Source of the DNA: Actimicrobium sp034313845
Lineage (GTDB): Bacteria; Pseudomonadota; Gammaproteobacteria; Burkholderiales; Burkholderiaceae_D
NCBI RefSeq assembly: GCF_034313845.1
Contig: NZ_JAVIWN010000003.1
DNA: 64,000 bases
Direction: 5' to 3' (one strand)
Shown here in pieces: positions 7,844 through 18,058 of the stretch (its first letter is position 1; each line of letters opens with the position of its first letter). A model generated the notes under the pieces. The model was given only the letters and a program-made list of their open reading frames with translations. It was not told where the DNA came from and did no database searches. Both the position numbers and the translations under genes were made by a program.

Positions 7844-9067
7844 ATGCCCTTTTCTTTTTGTTCTGCTTCCCACCAGCACCAGCGCGGCCTGTCGATGGTC
7901 GAGTTCACCGTGATCGGGCCGCTGATCACCTTGCTTGGTCTGGCTATCCTGCAATACGGCATGGTGTATTTCGCCCGCAACCAGATGCACCATGCGGCCT
8001 TCATGGCCGCGCGTGCCGGCAGCATGCAGCACGCCGATCTGAGCCTTGTCCGTCGCGCGTATGCGCAGGCGATGGTGCCGTTGTACGGTGGCGGCACCAA
8101 CGCTGACCAGCTCGCTGCCGCGCTCGCCAAAGCCAACGGTGACGTCGATGCCAATGTCCGCATCACGCTGCAAAACCCGACCCGCGAGAGCTTCGCCGAC
8201 TGGCATGACGATCGCCTTGCCGGGTCCAATCCGAACGGCAAGCGCGTCATTCCCAACAGTGGTCAGGCCTTCAAGGGCGCAGCCATCGGCAGCGCTTCCG
8301 GCCAGAGCATTCAGGATGCCAACCTCATCAAGTTGCAGATCACGCATGGCTATTTGCCAACCATCCCGCTGGTGCGCTCGCTCTATGCGGCGTATCTGGC
8401 CGTGCAGGATCCCGGTACCGACACCTTTGCCAGCCAGCTGATCGCCGCGGGCCGTATCCCGATGGTCAGCCAGATCACTCTGCAGATGCAATCCGATGCG
8501 TTCGAGCAGGACCCGGTTTCGTTGCCCGGTGCCGGCAACAACGGCCGTCCGGTCGATCCGGCCGCGCCGCCCACCAACTCGCCACCGGATTGTCCGGCTG
8601 CCGGCTGCACTAGCGTCACGCCGGGAACCGGCACTGGCAGCGGTGGGGGCGTTGACTGTACCGATGCGCATTGCCCGGTACGTGATTGCCCGGTCGCGAC
8701 CCGCACGACCTTGCCGGCCGACGTGCTGTTTGCCTTCGGCAGCAGCAACTTGTCCGCGGCTGGCATGGCCAGTCTCGATGCGCTGGTGGTCTATGCCCGC
8801 GATGCCGGCGTCAGCGCGATTAATGTGCTCGGCTATACCGACCAGATCGGTTCGGATCGGATCAATCAGGCGCTGTCGTAAGACCGTGCCGATGCGGTGC
8901 GCAGGTATTTTCTGGTGCACGGACTGGCTGGCGTTGCCATCAAGGCGGTGGGCCTTGGAGCCAGTAACCCGGTCACCGATCCGACCCGTTGCGCCGGCAT
9001 GGTGTTGGCGGCGCAGCAAGACTGCTTGAAAGCGAACCGCCGTGTCGTCGTGGAGTTTCCGCAATGA
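7844..9067 (+). pseudogene. TadE-like/OmpA-like fusion gene with an internal stop
   Basis: Read through one TAA at 8879-8881, this frame encodes about 407 residues. Near the N-terminus is a prepilin-like TadE segment (RGLSMVEFTVIGPL followed by a hydrophobic helix and FARNQMHHAAFMAARAG). A Pro/Gly/Cys-rich linker (about residues 230-290) leads to a C-terminal OmpA-like peptidoglycan-binding domain (VLFAFGSSNLS...GYTDQIGSDRINQALS). After the stop the same frame continues with DRADAVRRYF and ends VVVEFPQ, the expected rest of the OmpA domain. The TAA sits where family members usually have Gln or Glu, so a CAA-to-TAA change is likely. The final TGA overlaps the RHS start (ATGA). ATG 7844 is one of several possible starts. 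Confidence 0.75.
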
Positions 9068-12000
9068 AGCGCATTACTGCCATTCTCTTGCTGCTGTGCG
9101 TCGTGTTCTCCGGTGCTGTTCATGCCGCACCCGCCAGCCCCCAATGCACCAACCTCGCCGGCACCACCGGCGACCCCGGCACAGGCTGCGCCGGCAATCC
9201 GATCAACCTCACCACCGGCAACAAGTTCCAGCGCGAAGTCGACATGCCGGCCTTGCCCGGCGTGCTCGGTCTTGAACTGGTCCGTTATTACAACAGCGAT
9301 TTCAGCAGCCCGCGCATCCCCAACGGCATCCTCGGTCGCGGCTGGAAACTGTCGTATGAAACCGAGCTGTACGTCGCTGGCAAGACGCTGCAGATCATCC
9401 TGGCCGACGGCACCCACCTGACCTTCAGCCGCGACCCGCTCGACCCGAGCCGCTGCAGCACCGGCAATCCGGCGCATGGCACCGTCGTCATCCGGCGCGG
9501 CGCGCGCGGTAACGACTATCTGTGGACGCAAGTTGATGGCCGTCAGCTCACCTTCACGGCGCGCGGACGGCTGGAAATGATCCGGGTTCCCGGCGGGCAG
9601 TTTGTCAGCATGACCCACGACGACGACGGCCTGCTGCAAACGGTGACGGACCCGCAAGGGCGGCAATTGCGGCTGGGGTATCCCGACCGGCAAACGCTGC
9701 GCAAGGATGGACGTCGATTCCGCGGAGTACAGACCATCGTCAGCCCGGTCGGTACCTTCGCCTATGGCTACGGCAGCGCACTGCCGGCGGGAGCCACCGT
9801 CGATCCTTCCGTCACGTTGGCCAATCTCACTGGCGTCACCGGTCCCGACCACCAACGCTTCTATCACTACGAAGACCCGCAGCATCCGACCCTGCTGACC
9901 GGCATCAGCATCGGCGGCGAACGGTTCTCGACCTATGCCTACAACGCCGACGGCAAGGCCATCCTGAGCACCCATGCCAGCGACGTCGACAAGGTCACGC
10001 TCGACTACCGCAGCAGCACAGAAACGGTCTTGACCAACAGCCTCGGCCAGGTCACCACCTACCGTCACGCGGTCGTCGGCGACCGGCATCAGGTGCTGGA
10101 AGTGCGCGGTCCGGGCTGCCGCCTTTGCAGCGAAGGCAACGTGCGTTATGCCACCAACGCGCTTGGCCAGCTGACCGAGACGACGCGCCTCAATGCCGCC
10201 GGCCAGCCGCTGTCCGGCGTGCGCCTGACGCTAGACCATGTCGGCCGCACGCTGGCGATCGACCGGATCTTCTACGTGAATGGCCAGCCGCAACCGGCCC
10301 AACGGCAAGCGCGGTTCCAGTACCACAGCGATAGCGGTTTCGGCCCGACGCTGGTGGCAAGACCCAGCGTGGTACCGGGGCAGGAAGTCGTCACGCAACT
10401 CCGCTACAACGCCGCCGGCCAGCCGCTTGCCGTGACTGAAACCGGTTGGGAACCCGGATCTCCTGCCACGGCGATCAGTCGCACGACCAGTTATCGCTAC
10501 ACCACCATCAATGGCAGCAGCCTGCTCACCACCATCGATGGTCCGTTGCCGAATGGTCCCACCGGCAGCCCGGCCGATTCGGATGTCACGCAACTGCGCT
10601 ATGACGCGCGCGGCGATTTTCTGATCGAGACGATCGCACCGGGCAATCGCCGTACCACTCTCCAGAACGCTGCCACCGGCTATCCCGATCAGGTCACCGT
10701 CAGCGATGGGTTCCATCGGCCCGTCGTCACCAGTTTCGCCCGCAATGCCCGCGGCCAGCTGACCCGACTGACGCAATTCCTGCATCCCGCGCCGCAGCGC
10801 TGGTTCGACGCGGCCGTGTCGCCGGTCGCGCTCGTCACGCAGATCAGCTACAACGCGGCCGGGCTGCCGCAACGGCTAATCCGCCCCGATGGTTCCTGGA
10901 TCGACGCCTTGCAGGATGCCGCCGGTCGCCAGCGCGGACTGCGCGATCAGGACGGCAACACCGCCAGCGAAGTCAGCGATACCGAAAGCCAGTTGCTGCA
11001 AACGCGCTTGCACACCACCGCCACCGACATCGTCAGCAGCTACCGCTACGACGACCAGCATCGCCTCGCACAACTGACCGATCCCGCACAGGCGGTCACG
11101 CAATTCGCCTATGACACGGTCACCGGCCAGCTGGCCAGCCACACCGATGCACTCGGTCGCCGCACGGCGTATCAGGTCGATGCAGCCGGCCGGATCGCGG
11201 CGGTGCTGCAGAACGCTGAAGGATCCACACCAGCGGTGACCCGCCCAGGTTACTTGCCCGGCACGTCGCTGGTCGACCGGCTCACCGACGCGAACGGCGC
11301 AACCACTCAGCGCATCGTCGATGATTTCGGCCGCACGGTACGCGTCGACAGTCCTGACAGCGGCATCCGCACCGCCCGTTACGACGCCGCCGACCAACTG
11401 ATTCTGCGTATCGACGCCAACGGCAACCCGACCCGCTACCAGTACGATGCCGCCGGTCGGCTCATCCTGCAGGTCAGCACCGGGTCTGCCGGAGTCGTGC
11501 GTACCGAATACCGTTATCGTGGCGACCGCCTGATAGAGATCGCCCATCCGCAGCAAAGCACCCGGTTCCAGCATGACGACAATGGCCGCGTCACCGGTCG
11601 CACCGACTGGCTCACGCGCGAGGGCGCTGCGCCACTGCGGTTTAGCACCAGCTATCACTACGACAGCCTCAACCGTCTCGACCGCGCGACGCTGCCATCG
11701 GGCGAAACGCTGGCGCTGACGTTTGACCACGCCAGCCGTCCGCAACGCCTCGACCTCGTCAGTGCCGATGGTCGCCGGACGCGCGCATTGGTTACCGGTA
11801 TCGGCCTCAACCCGTTCACCGGGCTGACCGGTTTTACGCACGGCAACGGCGTGATGACGCGCTACCAGAGCGCCCCGGCGACTGGTCAGCGCACCGGCGT
11901 GACGGTAGCCGGCACGCATCCGCTGTATGCGCAGCAGGTGCGCTACGACCGCGTCGGCCGGATCACCGGCATCACACGCAGCACACGCAGCACACCGGGC

Positions 12001-13503
12001 GAAGCGATACAGGACGACGAACGTTACGGTTACGACGCCCTTGATCGGTTGTCCCGGGTCGGTACCCCGCACGAAAATGTCAGCTGGACTTACGATACCG
12101 TCGGCAACCGCCTCACCGGCGCGGACCGGCAAACGCTCGCCTACCAGCCCGCGAGCAACCGTCTCGCGTCGATTCGCGATGGCGACCGGAACACCCGTTA
12201 CGCCTACGACGCCGCCGGCAATCCGTTGACCATCGGTTTGCAGCACCTGCGCTATGACGTCACCGGACGCTTGCGTGATGTGGGTACGGCTACCGGACCG
12301 GTGGCCCGCTACGCCTACAACGCCACCGGCGAGCGCGTCAGCAAGACCACGTTCGATGCCCACGGCAAAGCGCGCACCACCTACTTCCTCTATCAGGGCA
12401 ACCAGCTCGCCAGCGAGATCGACGACAGCGGCCGCGTCACAACGCACTTCGTCTACCTGAACCAGATGCCGGTCGCGCAACTGGCTTACGCCCCCGCCCC
12501 GACCGGAGTACTGCCCACATTGCGTGGCTGGATCGGCTGGCACGATGAGGCCACCGACAGCCAGCTGTACGCGCTCCACACCGACCATCTCGGCATTCCG
12601 CAACTGGCCACTGACGAACGCCAGCAGGTCGTCTGGAAAGCTCGCTACAGCGCCTTCGGACAAGCCACCATCACGACGCAAAAAATCACGCTGAACCTGC
12701 GCTTGCCAGGCCATTACGCCGATGCCGAAACCGGCCGTCACTACAACATGTTCAGGGACTACGACCCGGCTACCGGACGCTATCTGCAATCCGACCCGAT
12801 CGGGCTGGATGGCGGTTTCAACACGTACGGCTACGTCAACGGCAACCCGCTAGGCGCGATCGATCCGCTCGGACTGGCAGCGCAATGCCCGGCCAGCTGC
12901 ACTCCCGCACAAAGTTCGGCGGCGTTGCGCGAACTCTCGAGGCAAGCACGTGTCGATGGCGATGTTGATGCGGCGTATTCGTACCTGCGCCGTGCGCTCG
13001 ACGTGCAAAATGCGGTGGCAGCCTGTACGCTACAGGGAACCGCAGCCGGGATGTCGGATGAGGATGCGGCCATTCTTGGCGGGATGGTGTTGAATCCGTC
13101 GGGGACGACGCCGGTCGGGATGGCGGGGAGTGCGGGGGGTGGTGAAAGGCGCAATGGTGGGATTACGAATGGGGTGGCTAGCAGGTTAAAAAGTGTAGGG
13201 GCCACAGAATATGAGCCCACTGGGTTCTTAGGTAAAAGCGGCTTTGAAATGAAGAACGCGCCATGGCAGAAGGTGCGAAATGAACCAGCGGTGATTGGAA
13301 ATCGAAAGTTCTCTGGACATGCGCTTGATCAGATGCAGAATCGAGGACTAATGCCATCGGTAATTGAAAATGCGCTTACCAACGGAATAACCTTTCCGAC
13401 AAGGGTGGGAACTACCGGATTTTACGATGCAACAAATAACGTGCGGGTTATTATAAATTCAGGAACAGGTCGCGTAGTAACAGCAATCAAAGGAGCTCCA
13501 TAA
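9064..13503 (+). CDS. Sec-exported RHS-repeat protein with C-terminal BECR-like toxin
   Basis: 1479 residues. It starts MKRITAILLLLCVVFSG, a clear Sec signal peptide, so it is not the PAAR-containing T6SS type. A DUF6531-like entry region (NPINLTTGNKFQREVDMP) is followed by many YD/RHS repeats and the core end RDYDPATGRYLQSDPIGL...DPLGL (residue about 1271). Such cores form a cocoon that holds the variable tip. The tip (about 210 residues) drops sharply in GC after about 13.14 kb. It ends in a domain with SGHALDQMQNRG...VIINSGTGRVVTAI, a pattern of BECR-fold ribonuclease toxins (DUF4258-like); the toxin class is inferred. The start overlaps the TadE/OmpA stop. Confidence 0.9.
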   Translation: MKRITAILLLLCVVFSGAVHAAPASPQCTNLAGTTGDPGTGCAGNPINLTTGNKFQREVDMPALPGVLGLELVRYYNSDFSSPRIPNGILGRGWKLSYETELYVAGKTLQIILADGTHLTFSRDPLDPSRCSTGNPAHGTVVIRRGARGNDYLWTQVDGRQLTFTARGRLEMIRVPGGQFVSMTHDDDGLLQTVTDPQGRQLRLGYPDRQTLRKDGRRFRGVQTIVSPVGTFAYGYGSALPAGATVDPSVTLANLTGVTGPDHQRFYHYEDPQHPTLLTGISIGGERFSTYAYNADGKAILSTHASDVDKVTLDYRSSTETVLTNSLGQVTTYRHAVVGDRHQVLEVRGPGCRLCSEGNVRYATNALGQLTETTRLNAAGQPLSGVRLTLDHVGRTLAIDRIFYVNGQPQPAQRQARFQYHSDSGFGPTLVARPSVVPGQEVVTQLRYNAAGQPLAVTETGWEPGSPATAISRTTSYRYTTINGSSLLTTIDGPLPNGPTGSPADSDVTQLRYDARGDFLIETIAPGNRRTTLQNAATGYPDQVTVSDGFHRPVVTSFARNARGQLTRLTQFLHPAPQRWFDAAVSPVALVTQISYNAAGLPQRLIRPDGSWIDALQDAAGRQRGLRDQDGNTASEVSDTESQLLQTRLHTTATDIVSSYRYDDQHRLAQLTDPAQAVTQFAYDTVTGQLASHTDALGRRTAYQVDAAGRIAAVLQNAEGSTPAVTRPGYLPGTSLVDRLTDANGATTQRIVDDFGRTVRVDSPDSGIRTARYDAADQLILRIDANGNPTRYQYDAAGRLILQVSTGSAGVVRTEYRYRGDRLIEIAHPQQSTRFQHDDNGRVTGRTDWLTREGAAPLRFSTSYHYDSLNRLDRATLPSGETLALTFDHASRPQRLDLVSADGRRTRALVTGIGLNPFTGLTGFTHGNGVMTRYQSAPATGQRTGVTVAGTHPLYAQQVRYDRVGRITGITRSTRSTPGEAIQDDERYGYDALDRLSRVGTPHENVSWTYDTVGNRLTGADRQTLAYQPASNRLASIRDGDRNTRYAYDAAGNPLTIGLQHLRYDVTGRLRDVGTATGPVARYAYNATGERVSKTTFDAHGKARTTYFLYQGNQLASEIDDSGRVTTHFVYLNQMPVAQLAYAPAPTGVLPTLRGWIGWHDEATDSQLYALHTDHLGIPQLATDERQQVVWKARYSAFGQATITTQKITLNLRLPGHYADAETGRHYNMFRDYDPATGRYLQSDPIGLDGGFNTYGYVNGNPLGAIDPLGLAAQCPASCTPAQSSAALRELSRQARVDGDVDAAYSYLRRALDVQNAVAACTLQGTAAGMSDEDAAILGGMVLNPSGTTPVGMAGSAGGGERRNGGITNGVASRLKSVGATEYEPTGFLGKSGFEMKNAPWQKVRNEPAVIGNRKFSGHALDQMQNRGLMPSVIENALTNGITFPTRVGTTGFYDATNNVRVIINSGTGRVVTAIKGAP

Positions 13504-13781
13504 TGAACGAGATAGCCTATCGTGCACGATCACTACATCAACAAATTCACGAGGTGCTTCAAAAGGAATGGGATCCGATCGGGATACAGTCTATTGATGA
13601 CGCCGAAGACGAATACGATGCCTATGTTCCTACTATTTATTCAATGCTGATTGCTCGTAAGCCTATTAGTACGGTGCTTGAGTACCTGCTTTGGCTCGAG
13701 ACTGAACATATGGGACTTACGGCTGATCGTCAGCGAACACAGGACATTGCTGAAAAAATTGTTGGTCTTGTTAAATCGTAG
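13503..13781 (+). CDS. Probable immunity protein for the RHS toxin
   Basis: A 92-residue acidic, soluble, helical protein whose ATG overlaps the RHS stop by one base (TAATG) with AGGAG just upstream, the usual toxin-immunity arrangement. The pattern KEWDPIGIQS...DEYDAYVPTIYSML...EYLLWLETEHMGL recurs in small proteins found next to polymorphic toxins. It is AT-rich like the toxin tip, which fits joint acquisition. Its stop codon (TAG, 13779-13781) lies inside the dispersed repeat copy, so the repeat may have set or trimmed the C-terminus. Confidence 0.75.
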   Translation: MNEIAYRARSLHQQIHEVLQKEWDPIGIQSIDDAEDEYDAYVPTIYSMLIARKPISTVLEYLLWLETEHMGLTADRQRTQDIAEKIVGLVKS

Positions 13782-13808
13782 GGTGCAATAACCGAAGGGC
13801 ATTGCACC
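13777..13808 (+). repeat. Dispersed palindromic repeat overlapping the immunity gene stop
   Basis: A full 32-base copy of the CGTAGGGTGC... repeat with the 8-bp GGTGCAAT/ATTGCACC stem. It supplies the TAG stop of the immunity gene. It is followed by a tail (GTTGCCCAAGCGAAGAACC) shared in part with the copies near 15.55 and 15.98 kb, so these three belong to one subtype. Confidence 0.85.
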
Positions 13809-13900
13809 AGTTGCCCAAGCGAAGAACCGTCAAGCCTAAAGTGGTCAAGTAAATTAAGACACAGCGATAGGTTTTTTGCTGCCATGTTTCGCTAAATACT

Positions 13901-14042
13901 TTCAGGGGTTACGACCCAGCCACCGGACGCTATCTGTAATTCGACCTGCTCCGACTGGCAAAGCAATGTCCTACCAGTTACACCCCGGCGATAAGTTCGG
14001 CGGTGAGCGAACTGTCGGCGCGGCGTATGATCCGACAGCAAC
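13901..14042 (+). pseudogene. Orphan RHS tip fragment
   Basis: The frame FRGYDPATGRYL, stop, then LAKQCPTSYTPAISSAVSELS matches the end of the neighbouring RHS core and the start of its variable tip (FRDYDPATGRYLQSDPIGL and LAAQCPASCTPAQSSAALREL). About 26 codons are missing in between, and the Gln after GRYL has become TAA. This is a decayed copy of a displaced C-terminal tip of the same RHS gene, as seen where RHS loci swap toxin ends. No toxin domain survives. The rest of the 285-base gap between the immunity gene and ampC holds nothing recognisable. Confidence 0.75.
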
Positions 14043-14066
14043 CAGTACCGTTAGTCTCGTTGAGAA

Positions 14067-15233
14067 TCACTCCGCAAATGGCACCCCCGCCAACCCCTCC
14101 ATCACCCGATACCCCACCTCCACCCGCGCCGCCACCGGATAATTCTTATTCGCCAGCATCACAATCCCGATCTTCGCAGCCGGTATAAAGGCCACGTACG
14201 CAGCAAACCCGTTCGTCGATCCGGTCTTGTTAATCCAGCTTGCTGCCTGAGGTGGCAGCGGCGGATCGATGGCAGTAGCGCTCACTGATTCGTAAGCCAT
14301 TGCATTTGAATTTCCCGCCAGCAGCGTCTTCAGCGCAACCGGATACGCGTACTGTTCCCAGACCAAATCCTGCGTAAGCGCACCGGCCTTGAAATAGCCG
14401 ATGTGTGTGCGCGCCAGCGCGCGCTGCAATGCCGTGTCGGTCACGCCAGTCTGCAGGTTGGCGTCGATAAACCGCAGCATGTCGGCGCTGGTCGATTTCA
14501 CGCCGTAGGCTTCTGCATCCAGCATGCCCGGTGAAACACGGATCGGTGCGTCCTGTTTCGTATAGCCCTGCGCGTAATCCGGCAGGCGTGCGGCGGGTAC
14601 GTCGAGAAAGCTGTGCGTCATGCCCAGCAGCGGAAACAGTCGCGTTTGCAGCGCATCAGCGAACGACATGTCCATGCTCTTCGCCGCAATCATGCCAAGC
14701 AGGCCGATACCGGGATTCGAGTACTCCCGATACGTTCCTGCAGCATGGGCCGGTTGCCAGTTCCTGAAATACGTCATCAGCTGATCGGTCGTGGCGATTG
14801 CGTCAGGTACTTGCAGCGGCAGACCGCCGGAGGTGTGGGTGGCGAGGTCGAGCAGGCGGATCTTGTCGAAGGCACTTCCGCGCAGTGACGGGTAGTACTT
14901 GCTGGCGCTATCGGACAACGCAAGATGGCCCTGATCTTCGGCATACGCCGCCAGCGTCGCCGTCAGCGTCTTGCTGATCGAGCCGATCTCGAACAGCGTG
15001 TCGCCGGTGACAGGCCGCTGCGTCTGCCGCGATGCGATGCCGTAATTGAAAAAATAGTGTCGCCCGGCGATGGTCACGCCAACCGCCATGCCGGGAATAT
15101 CGTACTGCTGCATCACTGGCGTGATCGCGCGGTCGATGTGCGATTGCAGCGCCGCAGGCGGTGCATCGGCGATGGCATTGCCAGCGCTGGCCAGCAACAG
15201 AGGGCAAACGGAAAACAGAGTCAGCAGGCGCAT
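14067..15233 (-). CDS. ampC: Class C (AmpC-type) beta-lactamase
   Basis: 388 residues with a Sec signal (MRLLTLFSVCPLLLASAGNA). All three serine beta-lactamase elements are present: S85-I-S-K88, the YSN triad motif in YREYSNPGIG, and KTG in NKTGSTNGF. The C-terminal FIPAAKIGIVMLANKNYP is typical of true AmpC rather than esterases of the same fold. It should hydrolyse cephalosporins and penicillins in the periplasm. No divergent ampR is next to it, so it may be constitutive or regulated elsewhere. An ATG 27 bases upstream is a possible alternative start. It sits between RHS debris and the duplicated ABC fragment. Confidence 0.92.
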   Translation of the reverse strand: MRLLTLFSVCPLLLASAGNAIADAPPAALQSHIDRAITPVMQQYDIPGMAVGVTIAGRHYFFNYGIASRQTQRPVTGDTLFEIGSISKTLTATLAAYAEDQGHLALSDSASKYYPSLRGSAFDKIRLLDLATHTSGGLPLQVPDAIATTDQLMTYFRNWQPAHAAGTYREYSNPGIGLLGMIAAKSMDMSFADALQTRLFPLLGMTHSFLDVPAARLPDYAQGYTKQDAPIRVSPGMLDAEAYGVKSTSADMLRFIDANLQTGVTDTALQRALARTHIGYFKAGALTQDLVWEQYAYPVALKTLLAGNSNAMAYESVSATAIDPPLPPQAASWINKTGSTNGFAAYVAFIPAAKIGIVMLANKNYPVAARVEVGYRVMEGLAGVPFAE

Positions 15234-15337
15234 GGGACGGGAACTTTCGATACATGGCATCCGCTACGGGCATGCACTGAAGTGACGCCGGACCATTCCG
15301 GCAGGCGTCACCCTAGCATGCCTCCCAATCGATCCCC

Positions 15338-15525
15338 TCAAGCAATCCGCTCCTCACGCACCGGATCAAACAACACCGCCTTCGACAAATCAAACGCCAG
15401 CGTGATCTCCCCGCCTGGCACTCCACCTGCGCGCGGATGGGTGCGGCAGGTGGCGCGGGTCTGGTTGAACCAGGCGAAGACCATGGTGTCCGGCCCGGTC
15501 GGTTCGACCATTTCCGCCGTGCAGT
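15338..15525 (-). pseudogene. Duplicated 3' fragment of the sugar ABC ATPase gene
   Basis: The minus-strand frame carries the last roughly 60 residues of an ABC ATPase (EMVEPTGPDTMVF..WFNQTRATCRTHPRAG...LSKAVLFDP). They are nearly identical to the end of the complete gene at 16044-17180, and the DNA match extends over about 190 bases at roughly 88 percent by eye. The fragment is cut off at its 5' side by a dispersed repeat. It is a direct repeat of the intact gene's end, with about 500 bases of foreign-looking sequence between the copies. Confidence 0.85.
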
Positions 15526-15557
15526 CGTAGGGTGCCATAACCTAAGGGCATTGCACG
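15526..15557 (+). repeat. Dispersed palindromic repeat, diverged copy
   Basis: Reads CGTAGGGTGCCATAACCTAAG then GGCATTGCACGG, with two or three changes from the other copies, so its stem is imperfect. It abuts the truncated ABC ATPase fragment exactly. It is followed by the same CAAGCGAnGAnCCGTCAAGCC tail as the copy at 13.8 kb. Confidence 0.75.
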
Positions 15558-15591
15558 GGTTGCTCAAGCGACGAGCCGTCAAGCCCTTCGA

Positions 15592-15681
15592 GAGTCCCTC
15601 TGGCTAGATGCAATCAATAACTGCAACAGAGATGCGCTAGTTGAGAATTTTTTGTTAAGAAATGATCCTGAAAATTGGTAG
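15592..15681 (+). pseudogene. AT-rich remnant, 3' end of an unidentified gene
   Basis: A 29-codon open stretch reading ESLWLDAINNCNRDALVENF...NDPENW before a TAG. It has no start codon and its composition is far more AT-rich than its surroundings. It looks like the tail of a small gene cut by the repeat, possibly an old immunity gene given the RHS debris nearby. The assignment is weak. Confidence 0.3.
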
Positions 15682-15728
15682 TCGTGGATACTTACTAATA
15701 AGTCGACTTGATAACTTGTGAGGCTGAT

Positions 15729-15926
15729 ATGGGGAATTTTTTTAAAGATCTGATCAAAAGTGTTTTTAGGGATATTTTTAAACTTTTCATTGCATTCGCT
15801 ATGGGTACAGGAGCTAGTGGCATTGTTTGTTGGTACTACAACTTCCCTTTGGGTTTTTCTATTTTAGGAGGGATCGTTGTGTTGGGCCTGGCCCTGGCAC
15901 TGGTTTCCGATTCGACGTTTTCTTGA
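15729..15926 (+). CDS. Small membrane protein (65 aa), AT-rich
   Basis: Starts MGNFFKDLIKSVFRD with GTGAGG eight bases upstream, then has two hydrophobic helices (about residues 15-33 and 37-58) with a short loop (YYNFPLG). It resembles no named family I know. Its low GC and position between RHS debris, a repeat and the duplicated ABC gene end suggest imported cargo. A small membrane immunity protein for a lost pore-forming toxin is possible but unproven. Confidence 0.5.
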   Translation: MGNFFKDLIKSVFRDIFKLFIAFAMGTGASGIVCWYYNFPLGFSILGGIVVLGLALALVSDSTFS

Positions 15927-15965
15927 TGCCATAGAAACTGTAAATATCGACCAGGGACTCAGGTA

Positions 15966-15982
15966 GTACAGGGCATTGCACC
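15966..15982 (+). repeat. Truncated dispersed repeat
   Basis: Only the right half (ACAGGGCATTGCACC) of the palindromic repeat is present, followed by CCAAGCGAAGAAC as in the copy at 13.8 kb. It marks the right edge of the foreign-looking cargo, just before the intact ABC ATPase gene end. Confidence 0.6.
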
Positions 15983-16043
15983 ACTTTCCAAGCGAAGAAC
16001 TTCGAAACCCTCGCGGCCGTCCCCGCCGCACGCCATGCCCCCA

Positions 16044-17180
<1,137 letters not shown>

Positions 17181-17188
17181 GTTGTCCC

Positions 17189-18058
17189 TTAACCTTTGAC
17201 TGCGCCGGCCGTCAGGCCGCGCACGAAATATTTACCGGCGATCAGATAGATCACCAGGGTTGGCAGCGCAGCGATGATGGCTGCCGCCATATTGACGTTG
17301 TGTTCCTGTATCCCGGTCGAGGTATTGACCAGATTGTTCAGTGCCACCGTGACCGGCTGCGCATCCGACCCGCCGAACACCACGCCGAACAGGAAGTCGT
17401 TCCAGATCTGCGTGAATTGCCAGATAAAGCAGACCATGAAAATCGGCAGCGACAGCGGAAAAATGATGCGGCGGTAAATCATGAAGAATCCCGCGCCATC
17501 GATGCGCGCCGCCTTGACCAGTTCTTCCGGTACCGACACGTAGTAATTGCGGAAGAACAGCGTCGTGAATGCCACGCCGTAAATGATGTGGACCATCACC
17601 AGCCCCATCGTCGTATTCGACAAACCGAAGAGGCCGAGCAGGCGTGCCATCGGCAGGATCACCACCTGAAACGGAATGAAGCAACCGACCATCAGCGCCG
17701 TGAATACGATCTCCGAATAGCGGAAGCGCCAGTGCGCCAGCACATAGCCGTTGAGCGAGCCGATCAGTGTTGATAGCAGGACGGCGGGCACCACCATCCG
17801 CACCGAATTCCAGAAAAACGGCTGCAGGCCTTCGCAGCGCACGCCGGTGCAGGCACCGCTCCAGGCTTTGGCCCAGGCTGCGCCGGACGGCGACATCGGC
17901 AGGTCGAGTAAATTGCCGCTGCGGATTTCAGCGAGTGATTTCACTGAGGTGGTCAGCATCACATACAGCGGAATCAGGTAATACAGCGCCACGAGGACGA
18001 GCAGCACGTAGATCACGAGGCGGCCGATGCCGGGAAACCCTTTTTGTTCAGCGTGCAT
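17189..18058 (-). CDS. Sugar ABC transporter permease (GtsC/MalG type)
   Basis: 289 residues with six predicted membrane helices and the cytoplasmic EAA loop EELVKAARIDGAGFFMIYRR..., which contacts the ATPase. It resembles the CUT1 MalG-like permeases; an unusually long periplasmic insert after TM1 contains two Cys in PSGAAWAKAWSGACTGVRCEG, as in glucose/mannose GtsC proteins. It overlaps the other permease gene by 11 bases and ends 8 bases before the ATPase gene. Confidence 0.93.
   Translation of the reverse strand: MHAEQKGFPGIGRLVIYVLLVLVALYYLIPLYVMLTTSVKSLAEIRSGNLLDLPMSPSGAAWAKAWSGACTGVRCEGLQPFFWNSVRMVVPAVLLSTLIGSLNGYVLAHWRFRYSEIVFTALMVGCFIPFQVVILPMARLLGLFGLSNTTMGLVMVHIIYGVAFTTLFFRNYYVSVPEELVKAARIDGAGFFMIYRRIIFPLSLPIFMVCFIWQFTQIWNDFLFGVVFGGSDAQPVTVALNNLVNTSTGIQEHNVNMAAAIIAALPTLVIYLIAGKYFVRGLTAGAVKG

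Noticed and set aside
10876..12789. 637-codon open frame on the minus strand
   Set aside because: It is antisense to the RHS core, has no ribosome site or recognisable domain, and arises from the GC-rich repetitive codon use of the RHS gene.
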